DNA from: Gammaproteobacteria bacterium | GTDB lineage: Bacteria > Pseudomonadota > Gammaproteobacteria > SZUA-229 | Assembly: GCA_016744065.1 (NCBI GenBank) | Contig: JADGFA010000011.1 | Span: 1 to 64,000, forward strand | Direction: 5' to 3' | DNA: 64,000 nt | Shown: one piece after another, positions 1 through 8,976 of the stretch | Layout: the number at the start of each line of letters is the position of its first letter | Numbering within the stretch: position 1 is the stretch's first letter | Notes under the pieces: model-generated | Seen by the model: the letters and a program-made list of their open reading frames with translations, nothing else | The model's database searches: none | What the model was told of the DNA's origin: nothing | Made by a program: the position numbers and the translations under genes

Positions 1-79
1 CCTGAGCGAAGCCGAAGGATCTAATGTCATGCTCTGTCTGGTTGCTTTATTACGACAGGCTCTCATTTACGTTCATAAC
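1..79. repeat. Interspersed repeat, copy 1 (cut by window edge)
   Basis: The first bases match a second block at 152-235 over about 80 bp with scattered mismatches. The shared core reads CCTGAG-C/T-GAAGCCGAAGGATCT, followed by a common GCTCTGTCTGGTTGCTTTA and a weaker TCTCATTTA segment. Similar CCTGAGCGAAG..GAAGGAT elements are widespread short intergenic repeats in bacteria. Copy 1 is probably truncated by the window start. No ORF is associated with it. Confidence 0.7.
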
Positions 80-151
80 AGGTGTGTTGTGATTATTTTC
101 TTTTCAAATAAATAGACTAAATACCAACGGGGAATAATGGCGAGTATCTGT

Positions 152-235
152 CGTCCTGAGTGAAGCCGAAGGATCTGCTGTTATGCTCTGTCTGGTTGCT
201 TTAGCACCGCAGATTTCTCATTTATGTTTAAGCAA
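152..235. repeat. Interspersed repeat, copy 2
   Basis: Second copy of the element at 1-79, about 154 bp downstream in the same orientation. It lies in the noncoding gap beyond the 3' end of fusA2. The short AGGAT/ATCCT-like ends could allow weak pairing, but there is no strong hairpin and no coding potential. Confidence 0.7.
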
Positions 236-290
236 TGTAAGGCTCAAAGTGTATAAGAGGTTAGTTTTTTGTATTTTTAAAATAGATATA

Positions 291-317
291 AAAAAGGGTG
301 CCTCAAAGGGCACCCTT
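291..317 (-). terminator. Rho-independent terminator of fusA2
   Basis: On the minus strand a perfect 9-bp stem (AAGGGTGCC / GGCACCCTT) with a 6-nt loop is followed directly by a T-run (TTTTTAT). It lies 25 bp past the fusA2 stop codon, so fusA2 appears to be transcribed on its own. Confidence 0.9.
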
Positions 318-341
318 AATAGTAAGCAAATTTAAAAGTGA

Positions 342-2426
342 TTACTTATTTGCTTTACGTTCCTGAGCTTCTTTAATAACTTCTTCCGCAACATTCTTTG
401 GGCAAGGGTTGTAGTGTGAGAACTCCATAGAGAACTGACCACGACCTGAAGTCATTGTACGCAGGTCACCGATGTAACCAAACATTTCACTCAGTGGTGC
501 ATCTGCTTTAATGCGTACACCCGTTGGGCCAGCTTCCTGTCCCTGAATCATTGCACGACGACGGTTAAGGTCACCAATAACATCACCTACGTGATCTTCT
601 GGTGTGAAAACGTCAACTTTCATGATTGGTTCAATTAACTGTGGGCCTGCTTTTGCAATTGACTGACGGTATGCGCCACGTGCTGCAATTTCAAATGCCA
701 CTGCAGAGGAGTCAACCGCGTGGAAAGCGCCATCTATCAGAGTGAATTTCACGTCTAATAGTGGGTATTCAGCTAAAACGCCTTTGCCCATCATGTTCTT
801 GAAGCCTTTTTCAACAGCAGGCCAGAATTCACGAGGTACGTTACCACCTGTTACTTTTGATTCGAACTCAAAACCTGAGTTAGCTTCACCTGGCTCGATG
901 ATGTAATCGATCTTACCAAACTGACCAGAACCACCAGACTGTTTCTTATGCGTGTAACTATCTTCAATTTTTTGTGTAATTGTTTCACGGTAGGCAACCT
1001 GTGGCTTACCAACTGTAACGTCAACACCGTGAGTACGTTTAAGAATATCGATCTTGATATCCAGGTGAAGCTCACCCATACCACGTAGAATTGTTTCGCC
1101 AGACTCTTCATCTGTATTTACATAGAATGAAGGATCTTCCTGAACCATTTTAGATAGAGCAAGCCCCATTTTTTCAGAACCACCTTTATCATTAGGTGAG
1201 ATTGCAATAGAAATAACGGGATCAGGGAATACCATAGGCTCTAATGTTGCAGGGTTCTTTTCATCAGCCAGTGTGTGACCTGTTTGAACGTTCTTCAAAC
1301 CAACGAATGCTACAATATCACCCGCCTGACAACTGTTAATTTCTTCAGCTTTGTCAGCGTGCATCATAACCATACGGCCTATACGCTCTTTCTTGCCTGT
1401 AAAGGTATTAATCAGCGTATCACCCTTGTTGATTGTGCCTGAATAAACACGTACAAAAGTTAGTGCTCCAAAACGGTCATCCATGATCTTGAATGCCAGT
1501 GCACGAACAGGGCGTGTTGGATCAACGATTGCAAATTCACCTGTTTCTTCACCTTCTTCATCAACTTCTGGTTGAGGTGGCACATCAGTTGGGCAGGGCA
1601 GGTAATCAACAACCGCGTTAAGCATGGGCTGAACACCCTTGTTCTTGAATGCAGAACCGGTATAAGTTGGGAAAAAGTCCAGAGCGATAGTGCCCTTACG
1701 GATACAGCGCTTAAGGTCTTCTTCGGAGGGCTCTTCACCTTCCAGATATTTTTCCATCAGGTCATCGTCCTGCTCAACTGCAGTTTCGATTAGCTTTTCA
1801 CGCCATTCTTCAACCTGGTCAACCATATCAGCAGGAACGTCTTCTAATGTATAAGCAGATGGGTCACCTGACTCATCCCATACCCATGCTTTACGGGTAA
1901 TAAGGTCAACGATGCCTTTTAACTGGTCTTCTGCGCCAATTGGCAGAACCATAACCAGAGGAGTCGCCGCAAGAACATCTTCGATCTGCTTAACAACACG
2001 GTAGAAGTCAGCGCCAATACGATCCATCTTGTTGATGAAGATAACCCGTGCAACAGCTGACTCATTCGCATAACGCCAGTTAGTTTCAGACTGGGGCTCA
2101 ACACCACCAGATGCACAGAATACACCCACACCGCCATCAAGAACCTTAAGCGAACGATATACTTCGATTGTGAAGTCAACGTGGCCTGGTGTATCGATAA
2201 TATTGAACTGATGATCATCCCAGAAACAGGTCGTTGCTGCTGACTGGATGGTAATACCGCGCTCAGCTTCCTGTTCCATGAAGTCAGTAGTTGCAGCACC
2301 ATCGTGTACTTCACCAATCTTATGGATTTTACCTGTCAGCTTTAAAATACGCTCTGTAGTGGTGGTTTTACCCGCATCTACGTGGGCGAATATGCCGATA
2401 TTTCTGTAACGAGATAGATCTGTCAT
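342..2426 (-). CDS. fusA2: Translation elongation factor G (second-type EF-G, FusA2)
   Basis: A 694-aa GTPase that drives ribosome translocation in the cytoplasm. The sequence shows G1 AHVDAGKTT near residue 16, the switch region [10 protein letters not shown]3 DTPGH, G4 NKMD, and the EF-G domain IV and V signatures (for example [11 protein letters not shown] and GDLNRRRA). The N-terminal wording and full length resemble the second EF-G (FusA2) of Vibrio and relatives rather than the copy in the rpsL-rpsG-fusA-tuf operon. No str-operon neighbours are present, which agrees with a stand-alone paralogue. The ATG is preceded by a modest AAGAG/GTAAG ribosome site. A strong terminator follows at 291-317 and a candidate promoter lies at 2596-2608. 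The EF-G family call is secure; the fusA2 subtype is inferred. Confidence 0.95.
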   Translation of the reverse strand: MTDLSRYRNIGIFAHVDAGKTTTTERILKLTGKIHKIGEVHDGAATTDFMEQEAERGITIQSAATTCFWDDHQFNIIDTPGHVDFTIEVYRSLKVLDGGVGVFCASGGVEPQSETNWRYANESAVARVIFINKMDRIGADFYRVVKQIEDVLAATPLVMVLPIGAEDQLKGIVDLITRKAWVWDESGDPSAYTLEDVPADMVDQVEEWREKLIETAVEQDDDLMEKYLEGEEPSEEDLKRCIRKGTIALDFFPTYTGSAFKNKGVQPMLNAVVDYLPCPTDVPPQPEVDEEGEETGEFAIVDPTRPVRALAFKIMDDRFGALTFVRVYSGTINKGDTLINTFTGKKERIGRMVMMHADKAEEINSCQAGDIVAFVGLKNVQTGHTLADEKNPATLEPMVFPDPVISIAISPNDKGGSEKMGLALSKMVQEDPSFYVNTDEESGETILRGMGELHLDIKIDILKRTHGVDVTVGKPQVAYRETITQKIEDSYTHKKQSGGSGQFGKIDYIIEPGEANSGFEFESKVTGGNVPREFWPAVEKGFKNMMGKGVLAEYPLLDVKFTLIDGAFHAVDSSAVAFEIAARGAYRQSIAKAGPQLIEPIMKVDVFTPEDHVGDVIGDLNRRRAMIQGQEAGPTGVRIKADAPLSEMFGYIGDLRTMTSGRGQFSMEFSHYNPCPKNVAEEVIKEAQERKANK

Positions 2427-2595
2427 GTTCTTACTCTTAAATAAGTTAAATAATATTGTTGTCGACTAATGCTTTTTAATTAATCGAATGTGCTTGCAAA
2501 ATTAATGTTAATCAATGACTTACGATATATATCTAAAGTCATATAAGATTAAAACACCGGGTTTGGCAAACAACACTAAATCTGTATAAAACGAA

Positions 2596-2608
2596 GGCGC
2601 GGATTATA
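2596..2608 (-). promoter_or_regulatory. Candidate fusA2 promoter with GC-rich discriminator
   Basis: Read on the minus strand, a consensus TATAAT (2603-2608) is followed at once by CCGCGCC. GC-rich discriminators of this kind are typical of stringently controlled translation genes in gammaproteobacteria. No good -35 hexamer is visible. The resulting leader would be about 165 nt. Confidence 0.45.
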
Positions 2609-3006
2609 CTAAAAAAGAGGGGTAAAACATAGGTGTATATTAGAGAAAGTTTAAACTATATACAGCTTAGTATTGTCGTTCTGCTGCCAGTATTAAGATC
2701 ACTGCAGTGAGTAAGATAGAATAGTGCTATGTTATGATTTTTATCACTGGGTAATATGGGTATATTGTTTAGAAAAATTAGCTTTAATTATTTGCTTATC
2801 TGTCATGTGCTTTGTCTATACCTGGCATATAGTTTTTAAATATTTAATAAGGATATTGTTTTATTAATTAATATACAGTGTCGTTGCACTTAATCAGGGT
2901 GGGAATGTTGTGTAATCTTCATTATGAAAGTAGAAAGGGTGTTTCCTGCCTGTAATTGAAGATATTTTTTCAAATGTATTTTTTGATTTTGAGAGGCCAG
3001 GTTGAA
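2609..3006. other. Noncoding gap between fusA2 promoter and ung
   Basis: About 400 bp of A+T-rich DNA between the putative fusA2 promoter and the end of ung. I see no convincing ORF, RNA gene or terminator hairpin here. Confidence 0.5.
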
Positions 3007-3693
3007 TTAGTTTGTCCAGTCAATTTCAGTTTGTTCGTGTTTTAGTAAAAAATTATTAATTTGTGAAAATGGTTTGCTTCCGAAAAAACCTCGGTAGGAA
3101 GATAAAGGGGAGGGGTGAGGTGAGCGAATAACTAAATGCTTTTTCTCATTTATTATTTTACCTTTTTTTTGAGCATATGCTCCCCAAAGTACAAAAACAA
3201 CAGGTCTGTTAAGCTCATTAACGGTGGAAATAATTTTATCAGTAAATATCTCCCAGCCTTTTCCCTGGTGTGAATTGGCTTTATGGCTTTCAACAGTTAA
3301 TACACTGTTCAGTAATAACACACCCTGATCTGCCCAGTGTTGTAAATTCCCATGCTGATTAATAATATTTAGATCTTCTTTAAGTTCTTTATAAATATTA
3401 GCCAGTGATTTTGGAATGGGTTTAACATCGGGCATAACTGAAAAGCATAAGCCATGTGCATGCCCCGGTGTTGGGTAGGGGTCCTGTCCTAGTATGACTA
3501 CTTTTACCTTATCTAGTGGCGTACTGTTTAAAGCATTAAACCAGAGTTCTTGTGGAGGTAAAATTTTTGTTCTTTTATTTATTTCAGTTTGCAGAAAAGT
3601 ATTAAGGTTTGTTATATAGTCTTTTTTCAGGTCTGCGGCCAGGCTATCTTTCCAGCTTTTATCCAGAGCGGGCATCAGGTTTGTGGAGTTCAT
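3007..3693 (-). CDS. ung: Uracil-DNA glycosylase, family 1
   Basis: A 228-aa base-excision repair enzyme that removes uracil from DNA. The water-activating motif is present as GQDPYPTPGHAHGLCFSV, with the catalytic Asp of GQDPY. The usual GQDPYH histidine is replaced by proline, a small deviation. The DNA-intercalation motif HPSPLSSYRGFFG and the central LLLNSVLTVE and GWEIFTDKII blocks match the family. Length fits the usual 220-230 aa. The gene is monocistronic, transcribed away from the cyclase gene at 3805. Confidence 0.96.
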   Translation of the reverse strand: MNSTNLMPALDKSWKDSLAADLKKDYITNLNTFLQTEINKRTKILPPQELWFNALNSTPLDKVKVVILGQDPYPTPGHAHGLCFSVMPDVKPIPKSLANIYKELKEDLNIINQHGNLQHWADQGVLLLNSVLTVESHKANSHQGKGWEIFTDKIISTVNELNRPVVFVLWGAYAQKKGKIINEKKHLVIRSPHPSPLSSYRGFFGSKPFSQINNFLLKHEQTEIDWTN

Positions 3694-3804
3694 AAATAAT
3701 TACCGATAAATACTGATTTTTTCTATATTATATGCAACAACTGCTTTCGGGCAGATTACTTTAATATAAATATATTTTCAATATGATTACAGGCATTTAA
3801 CTCC

Positions 3805-4701
3805 ATGGATAAAACACAGCAAAATTTCGCTGTTATGTTTGCAGATATTGCAGGCAGTACACGTTTGTACGAGCGCCTGGGCGATCAGGTTGCAAACCAG
3901 ATGATTGGAGATGCTATAAACCTCGCAGCGGGTCTAATTAAGAATAATAAAGGGGTTATAGTAAAGCATATTGGTGATGAGGTTATGTGCCGTTTTTCAA
4001 GTGCCGATAATGCGGTGCTTTGTGCCTGTGAAATCCATGAAATGATGGCGGTACAGCCTGTGCAAAACGGTGTTGGTCTGGTGTTTCGAATCGGCATTAA
4101 CTGGGGGCCCGCTATTTTACGTGATGATGGCGATATTTTTGGTGATGCGGTTAATCTGGCGGCAAGAATGGCGGGGGTTGCAAAAGCCAGGCAGATAATT
4201 ACAACAGAATTTGTTAAGCAGAAGCTTTCTGATAGTCGGTTGTTATCCAAGTGTCGTGAAATAGACTGTACCTATGTTAAAGGTAAGCTGGAAGCCGTAT
4301 CCATTATAGAAGTTATGTGGGAACCTAATGATGTTACCCGCATGTCGACAATTATCAGTAATAATGTGATGCATATTAGTGATCGGCCATTATGCCTCTA
4401 TTTTCAACATAAAAAACATGAGTTAAGTCCTACGGCAGGTGCTTATACGTTTGGGCGAGATATTCAGTGTAGCCAGATGGTCGCATCTACACTGGTTTCC
4501 AGAGTACATGCAAAAATTGAATGTCGGCGGGGTAAGTTTATATTGATAGATGAAAGTACTAATGGTACTTATTTGCAGGTGCAGGATAACAGCCCCATAT
4601 TTTTAAAAAGGGAAGAAGTTGTGTTGCAGGGTAAGGGTGTTATTAGTTTTGGTGAAGAGCTTAATATAAGCAGTGATTTTTTATTGCGTTTTCATTTTTA
4701 G
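3805..4701 (+). CDS. Class III adenylate cyclase with C-terminal FHA domain
   Basis: A 298-aa soluble two-domain protein. Residues about 5-175 form a class III cyclase homology domain. Metal-binding Asp14 lies in FADIAGSTR and Asp58 in HIGDEVM. Lys54 and the Asp of DIFGDAVNLAARM occupy positions that select ATP, and the Asn and Arg of VNLAAR are the transition-state residues, so it looks catalytically intact and likely makes cAMP. Residues about 195-298 form an FHA phosphothreonine-binding domain (FGRD, SRVHAKIE, DESTNGTYL). There is no signal peptide or membrane segment. The FHA suggests recruitment to, or control by, a Ser/Thr-phosphorylated partner. FHA proteins also occur in T6SS control (compare tagH at 58057), but a functional link here is only inference. 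No strong ribosome site precedes the ATG. Confidence 0.88.
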   Translation: MDKTQQNFAVMFADIAGSTRLYERLGDQVANQMIGDAINLAAGLIKNNKGVIVKHIGDEVMCRFSSADNAVLCACEIHEMMAVQPVQNGVGLVFRIGINWGPAILRDDGDIFGDAVNLAARMAGVAKARQIITTEFVKQKLSDSRLLSKCREIDCTYVKGKLEAVSIIEVMWEPNDVTRMSTIISNNVMHISDRPLCLYFQHKKHELSPTAGAYTFGRDIQCSQMVASTLVSRVHAKIECRRGKFILIDESTNGTYLQVQDNSPIFLKREEVVLQGKGVISFGEELNISSDFLLRFHF

Positions 4702-4850
4702 GGCTGGTTGTTGGCAAGCATGTTTAAAAAATTATACTTCAGTGTTTTTAGCTTGAGTATAAGCAGGGGGCGAAACAGGGATAACAGAATTGTTTAATTT
4801 GCTGTTTTGCTGGGATAAGGTCAGATCAATGCTTACCAATACAGTGCTTA

Positions 4851-4971
4851 TTGATATAAAGCTCAATAAATATAAAAGAGGCTGTAATTATTGATGTAAA
4901 TATCAATTCATAAAATTGACATATATGTCAACATGATCTAATATTTAATTATCTATTGATATAAAGGTCAA
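4851..4971 (+). promoter_or_regulatory. Four 16-bp operator-like dyads upstream of hipB
   Basis: Four related palindromes lie between the cyclase gene and hipB: TTGATATAAAGCTCAA (4851-4866), TTGATGTAAATATCAA (4891-4906), TTGACATATATGTCAA (4916-4931, perfect) and TTGATATAAAGGTCAA (4956-4971). Their starts are 40, 25 and 40 bp apart. The third covers the -35 box and the fourth ends 4 bp before the hipB ATG and includes its AAGG ribosome site. HipB-type antitoxins repress their own operons by binding several such sites, so these are the probable HipB operators. Confidence 0.8.
4916..4944 (+). promoter_or_regulatory. hipBA sigma-70 promoter
   Basis: A perfect -35 TTGACA (4916-4921), a 17-bp spacer and -10 TAATAT (4939-4944) predict a start near 4951 and a leader of about 25 nt. 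The -35 is embedded in the perfect dyad 4916-4931, so repressor binding there would block RNA polymerase. Confidence 0.75.
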
Positions 4972-4975
4972 GATA

Positions 4976-5218
4976 ATGAGCATGACTACTCAGTTGCTTA
5001 CACAGATACTGGAATTGGCCAAACGTAAAGGGCTTAAACAAAAAGAGCTGGCAGAGCGTGCAGGGCTTTCAGCGGAGTCTATTTCAAGAGCAAAGAAAGC
5101 GGGTGATATGCACCTGTCCAGTTTGCAAAATCTGGCTGGTATAGTTGGTTTAAAGCTGTTTCTAGGGCCTGATGAGCCTGTAATGCAAAAAATTAACAGT
5201 GGTTCACTGTTTAAATAA
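4976..5218 (+). CDS. hipB: HipB-like antitoxin, XRE-family helix-turn-helix
   Basis: An 80-aa DNA-binding protein. Residues about 18-50 form an XRE helix-turn-helix (KQKELAERAGLSAESISRAK), and the tail runs into LKLFLGPDE. Size, domain and position 9 bp upstream of a HipA-type kinase identify it as the antitoxin half of a HipBA pair, which neutralises HipA and represses the operon. The array of four dyads over its promoter and ribosome site fits autoregulation. Which HipBA subfamily it belongs to is not clear from sequence alone. Confidence 0.85.
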   Translation: MSMTTQLLTQILELAKRKGLKQKELAERAGLSAESISRAKKAGDMHLSSLQNLAGIVGLKLFLGPDEPVMQKINSGSLFK

Positions 5219-5227
5219 GTAATTTAG

Positions 5228-6601
5228 ATGCAGCGTGATAGACAGGCAGTAGTGTGGACGCGTCAATCGGGTAAACCTGTAAAAATGGGGCGTTTATATC
5301 TGACTGAGTCGGATTGTCGCTTTACTTATGAGCTGGATTATCTGTCATTACAGCACCCTGGCCTGGGTTTGTTGTATGCGCCTGAGATCGTTCAGGAAAG
5401 TACAATTGTTCGGCCCCGAACTGCTTTTTTTGATTTTCTTCCTCCCATACAGTCTTTATTGCCCCCTAAAGGTGAACATAATTTTCAGCGTAAGCTGGTA
5501 TTAACCTATCTGGCTAAAAAAGGTATACAGCCTTCAACTGGCCTGGATGCAGACTGGGAAATACTAAAAATGAGCGGGCATGGGGCTATTGGTCATTTAG
5601 ATGTCTTTGAGAATGATGATAAAGCACTTAAATGGTATTCGACACCGCCAGCAGCAGAATTATTTCAGGTGTCTGAAGACCTGGGTTTCTCATTAAAAGA
5701 GATGCTTAGCTGGCTGGATCAGGATGCCAGTGAGTTAATTAATATAATTGGTCCAACTCCCAGTGTAGGGGGGGCGATTCCTAAAATCCTGCTTAGTATT
5801 CCAGAAACCGGCTGGGATAATAGAATCGGTTTGCCCAGCCGTGGCTTAGCTCCAAAAATGACCGATGTGGTTGTAAAGTTTGAGCAAAGTACAGCATATC
5901 CTGGTATAAGTGAGTTAGAGGCCTTAGCGCTGGATGTGCATCAAAAAGCCGGTTTTAAAATACCAAGGTACTGGTTATCAGATATGCGCGGCATTCCCAT
6001 GCTTGCAGTCGAGCGCTTTGATCGGGATGCTGCAAACACACCGGTGTTTATGGAAACACTGTATTCAATTTTAGCTACGGGTGATACGGATGTTACACAT
6101 CATTACAGTTACAGCTATGATGCTATTGGTACCGCCATAGATAAAAGCCCAATGGATATTGTTAGCCAGCGTAAAGAAGGAAAGCACCATTTAATGAAGC
6201 GCCTGATATTGTCTTTGTTAACAGGCAATGGTGATTTGCATATGGAAAACCTTTCCGTATTACTTGCTAATAATGAAGCTGAATTTACGCCTGTTTATGA
6301 TCCAACGCCTATGCGGGCTTATGCCATACATAATATGATATCGGTAATGCCATTTGGCGATTATGGGCAATTACTTAATGAAAGTGATGACCCTGTTAAC
6401 CTGCAACAGGCTATTCGACGCCTGGCAAAAAATTTAGGCCTGACGCCAACTCAAACAGAGGAAATTATTTACACCAGTTTACAGGCAACAGAAGACTTTA
6501 CCGATAAAGTATCGGCGTTAAATACGCTACCTGAATTAAATAAAAATAACCTGATAAAAATCGTTAATAAGGTAAGGAAGAAAATAGAGTTTATGCTATA
6601 G
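5228..6601 (+). CDS. hipA: HipA-like serine/threonine kinase toxin
   Basis: A 457-aa HipA-family kinase. Known members phosphorylate aminoacyl-tRNA synthetases and cause growth arrest; the target here is unknown. An ATP loop-like segment is seen at GGAIPKILLS, a candidate lysine in VVVKF (about residue 217), the catalytic loop NGDLHMENL with Asp336 and Asn341, and the metal-binding Asp358 in YDPTP. The LAVERFDRD segment is typical of the family. The N-terminal subdomain is present in the same chain, so this is not a split HipS/HipT type. Its length is close to the 440 aa of E. coli HipA, and all key residues look intact. It follows hipB by 9 bp in one operon and ends just before the first copy of an 88-bp direct repeat. 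Confidence 0.9.
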   Translation: MQRDRQAVVWTRQSGKPVKMGRLYLTESDCRFTYELDYLSLQHPGLGLLYAPEIVQESTIVRPRTAFFDFLPPIQSLLPPKGEHNFQRKLVLTYLAKKGIQPSTGLDADWEILKMSGHGAIGHLDVFENDDKALKWYSTPPAAELFQVSEDLGFSLKEMLSWLDQDASELINIIGPTPSVGGAIPKILLSIPETGWDNRIGLPSRGLAPKMTDVVVKFEQSTAYPGISELEALALDVHQKAGFKIPRYWLSDMRGIPMLAVERFDRDAANTPVFMETLYSILATGDTDVTHHYSYSYDAIGTAIDKSPMDIVSQRKEGKHHLMKRLILSLLTGNGDLHMENLSVLLANNEAEFTPVYDPTPMRAYAIHNMISVMPFGDYGQLLNESDDPVNLQQAIRRLAKNLGLTPTQTEEIIYTSLQATEDFTDKVSALNTLPELNKNNLIKIVNKVRKKIEFML

Positions 6602-6627
6602 GCAGGTGGTGTCACAGGCCTGCTTTT
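6602..6627 (+). terminator. Possible weak terminator after hipA
   Basis: Immediately after the hipA stop, GCAGG (6602-6606) can pair with CCTGC (6619-6623), followed by TTTT. The stem is only 5 bp with a 12-nt loop, so it is weak. The right arm overlaps the start of the 88-bp direct repeat. Confidence 0.35.
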
Positions 6628-6705
6628 AATTAATCCTGTCGTTTTGTATTTCGCTCGGTTTTATTGTTCTAATTACATTAATTTATTTGCATATTATTTG
6701 TCCTG
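6618..6705. repeat. 88-bp direct repeat, left copy
   Basis: This segment begins GCCTGCTTTTAATTAA and ends GCATATTATTTGTC. It recurs in the same orientation at 9332-9417 with only about seven mismatches. The two copies bracket the 401-aa, 286-aa and receiver-domain genes. The sequence has no terminal inverted repeats or integrase signature. Confidence 0.9.
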
Positions 6706-6840
6706 AAAAAATGTTCGGTTGGATTTGACCAGTACATAAAGCAGCATTTAAGCCACATGTTGCTGAATTATCCATAATGTGTAGAATAACTCTGCATAAT
6801 AGAACCATAAAAAGCTCAATTTAATAAGGAAGTTAATTTA

Positions 6841-8046
6841 ATGTCAGCGAATAACTCGCCCGTAATCGCGGGAAAAACATCTGGTATTCCCATAGAAGCA
6901 ACACCTCAGGCTCAACTGGTTTTCAAAAACCTTGAAAGACAGGCCCCTAAGAACTATTGGGCGCATATGATCGTCAACGGTATAAATGCCCTTTGTTCTG
7001 GCCAGATGAGCGTGAATAATGTCTTTATTAAAGAACAGGCATACTCCAAAGGCGCAAAAGGCAGTGAATTTTACGTTGTTTTACCCGGCTGCACAGCTTC
7101 GATGAAGAAATTGTCAACAGGTCGATATAAGCTTTTGCATATGACGGCTGATATGAATTATTTTGATGGACAGAAAAAGGCATTAAAACCTGGAACCTAT
7201 ACAGCTATAAAAGACGATCAAGATTGGAGTACAAAATTTATACCTACTGGCAATATCTCACAAAAAGAAGATAGAGTTGTTGCTATAACTGACGGTATTT
7301 ATAACGAACCAGATGATGCGGCATCTCAATGTGAAGGCTTTATTGTAAATTCACCAGTTTCAGGAGGTGAGTACACTATTTATAAAAATGGCTTTGATAT
7401 GCATTTCACGCCAGGGACTGGTAGGATTGGTGGTCTAAGCAATCTTAAACAGGCTTTTAACTCTGAAAATAGCCCAGGCCTACATGAATCGGCTTATCTT
7501 TTGGCTAAAACTATGCAAGATGCAAAAGATATTGATGGGGTAAGATGGATAGCAGAACGGGGTGGTTCTGGCGTTTTAACTCAGGCAATGCGAATACTTG
7601 CGGACAAAGGTGTAACGCTTGAAAAGCATACGGTTTTTCTTAGCAATCCACACACTCAACAACATAAGATCATTGAGCTTGGTAGTAAATTGAATTTAAG
7701 AACAGCTAGAAACATCAGCATAAACAACACTATACACCCAAGTGAGTTAGTCGGGGGGGTATTTTTTGGTGTAGGTGGTTATTACACTGCAACGAAAAGA
7801 CTCCAATTTGAAAATAACTATACGAAATTAAATTTTGTTGGTGATATAGCAAAAGAAACGGTTAACCTGAAGGGCGCAGGCGGTACCGGTATTGCCATTG
7901 GTGCAGCCATGGGTATTTCATTAGGCGTTACTTTACCTGCTGTTTTTGCATTTGTCGGCGCAGTAGGTGCTTCCATGGGTGTTAGTTCAAAATTAGCCGA
8001 AACGTTTATACCCCGTTTATTTAATAAAATGAAAGGGAAATTCTGA
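6841..8046 (+). CDS. Unknown 401-aa protein with glycine-rich hydrophobic C-terminus
   Basis: I do not recognise this family. Residues about 1-330 look soluble, without a signal peptide. Residues about 343-385 form a long glycine- and alanine-rich hydrophobic stretch (such as GTGIAIGAAMGISLGV and FVGAVGASMGV) that could form one or two glycine-zipper membrane helices. A basic tail (FNKMKGKF) follows. A leaderless protein with a buried hydrophobic hairpin near its end is a shape shared by some membrane-disrupting toxins and T6SS cargo, but this is inference only. A good AAGGA ribosome site precedes the ATG. The next gene starts 2 bp after the stop, so the two are very probably co-translated. 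Both lie inside the 88-bp direct-repeat bracket. Confidence 0.75.
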   Translation: MSANNSPVIAGKTSGIPIEATPQAQLVFKNLERQAPKNYWAHMIVNGINALCSGQMSVNNVFIKEQAYSKGAKGSEFYVVLPGCTASMKKLSTGRYKLLHMTADMNYFDGQKKALKPGTYTAIKDDQDWSTKFIPTGNISQKEDRVVAITDGIYNEPDDAASQCEGFIVNSPVSGGEYTIYKNGFDMHFTPGTGRIGGLSNLKQAFNSENSPGLHESAYLLAKTMQDAKDIDGVRWIAERGGSGVLTQAMRILADKGVTLEKHTVFLSNPHTQQHKIIELGSKLNLRTARNISINNTIHPSELVGGVFFGVGGYYTATKRLQFENNYTKLNFVGDIAKETVNLKGAGGTGIAIGAAMGISLGVTLPAVFAFVGAVGASMGVSSKLAETFIPRLFNKMKGKF

Positions 8047-8048
8047 TT

Positions 8049-8909
8049 ATGATGAATACACCTTTCAGATTAAGAAGACTAAAAGAATATTGCACACCCA
8101 AAGGCCCTGCGTTTAAACAGTCTCAGGCTATTGTTTTTTCTATTGATGGCACAATGATAGGTCTTAAAGCACCTAAACATAAAACGGTATACTCATCCAA
8201 CGAACAAATAAAACCTAAACGACGTTATCAATTATCTGAGTTTATATTTAGAGATTACCCGAGGGACTTCGTCAAAGATCAAAGCTGGAAAAAAGCAATC
8301 ATATTTTCTCGCTCATGGAGTTTTTATGGCCCGTGGTTTACAGGGCCTGTAGCCGAGCTACCATTTAGTACAACACTCATTAAAGCAACCAATAAAAAAT
8401 CAGAATCTTATTTCCATCCCCGCGCATTTGAAACCGCAGTAAGCGACTTTATAAGCCAACAGTACTCACATGATTTTGATCAGAATAATGTTCAGGAATG
8501 GTTAGCCCCAATCGACTGGCAACCTTACAGTAACGGTGTGCGATTTAAAGTTACTCCAAATCCGAATGTCATTAACGCCAGCTTCATAAGAGAGTATGCC
8601 ATGGTAGCTTTAACCGATGATATAATACTGGTGTTTACATTCTGGCTGCGCCAAAGAGTTTCTGGTGTTATCAAAGACAAGGATAAAATGGTTAACCGTC
8701 AACCACTTGAGGATCTGGTCGGTGACATTATTGACCATATCAAAATAGATTTTTCACCTGAAGCACAGGCACAAAAAGACAAAGCATTAGAGGGGCTGGA
8801 AGACGCTTCACTCTCGCCTGCATTCGCACCATTAAAATGGAGTAATGCTGAACAGCCTATAAATACAAATAAAGAGCCAGACGCCCTGAGCTTTAACACA
8901 GATAATTAA
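8049..8909 (+). CDS. Unknown 286-aa protein paired with the 401-aa protein
   Basis: No family is recognised. It has no signal peptide. Aromatic-rich motifs (FSRSWSFYGPWFTG, FHPRAFETAVSDF, WLAPIDW) and a short hydrophobic strand (VALTDDIILVFTFWL) suggest a compact alpha/beta domain, with an acidic, low-complexity tail after about residue 240. It starts 2 bp after the 401-aa gene and must be its functional partner: an immunity protein, chaperone or second subunit would all fit. A tandem ATG-ATG marks the start. Confidence 0.75.
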   Translation: MMNTPFRLRRLKEYCTPKGPAFKQSQAIVFSIDGTMIGLKAPKHKTVYSSNEQIKPKRRYQLSEFIFRDYPRDFVKDQSWKKAIIFSRSWSFYGPWFTGPVAELPFSTTLIKATNKKSESYFHPRAFETAVSDFISQQYSHDFDQNNVQEWLAPIDWQPYSNGVRFKVTPNPNVINASFIREYAMVALTDDIILVFTFWLRQRVSGVIKDKDKMVNRQPLEDLVGDIIDHIKIDFSPEAQAQKDKALEGLEDASLSPAFAPLKWSNAEQPINTNKEPDALSFNTDN

Positions 8910-8976
8910 TTGCTATTTTATATGTTCATCACCCTGTATAAAACTAGTGTCTCATTTATGATGCTAATAACACATA

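Noticed and set aside
1572-1793. Plus-strand ORF within fusA2
   Set aside because: Antisense shadow of a conserved GTPase gene, without ribosome site or recognisable domain.
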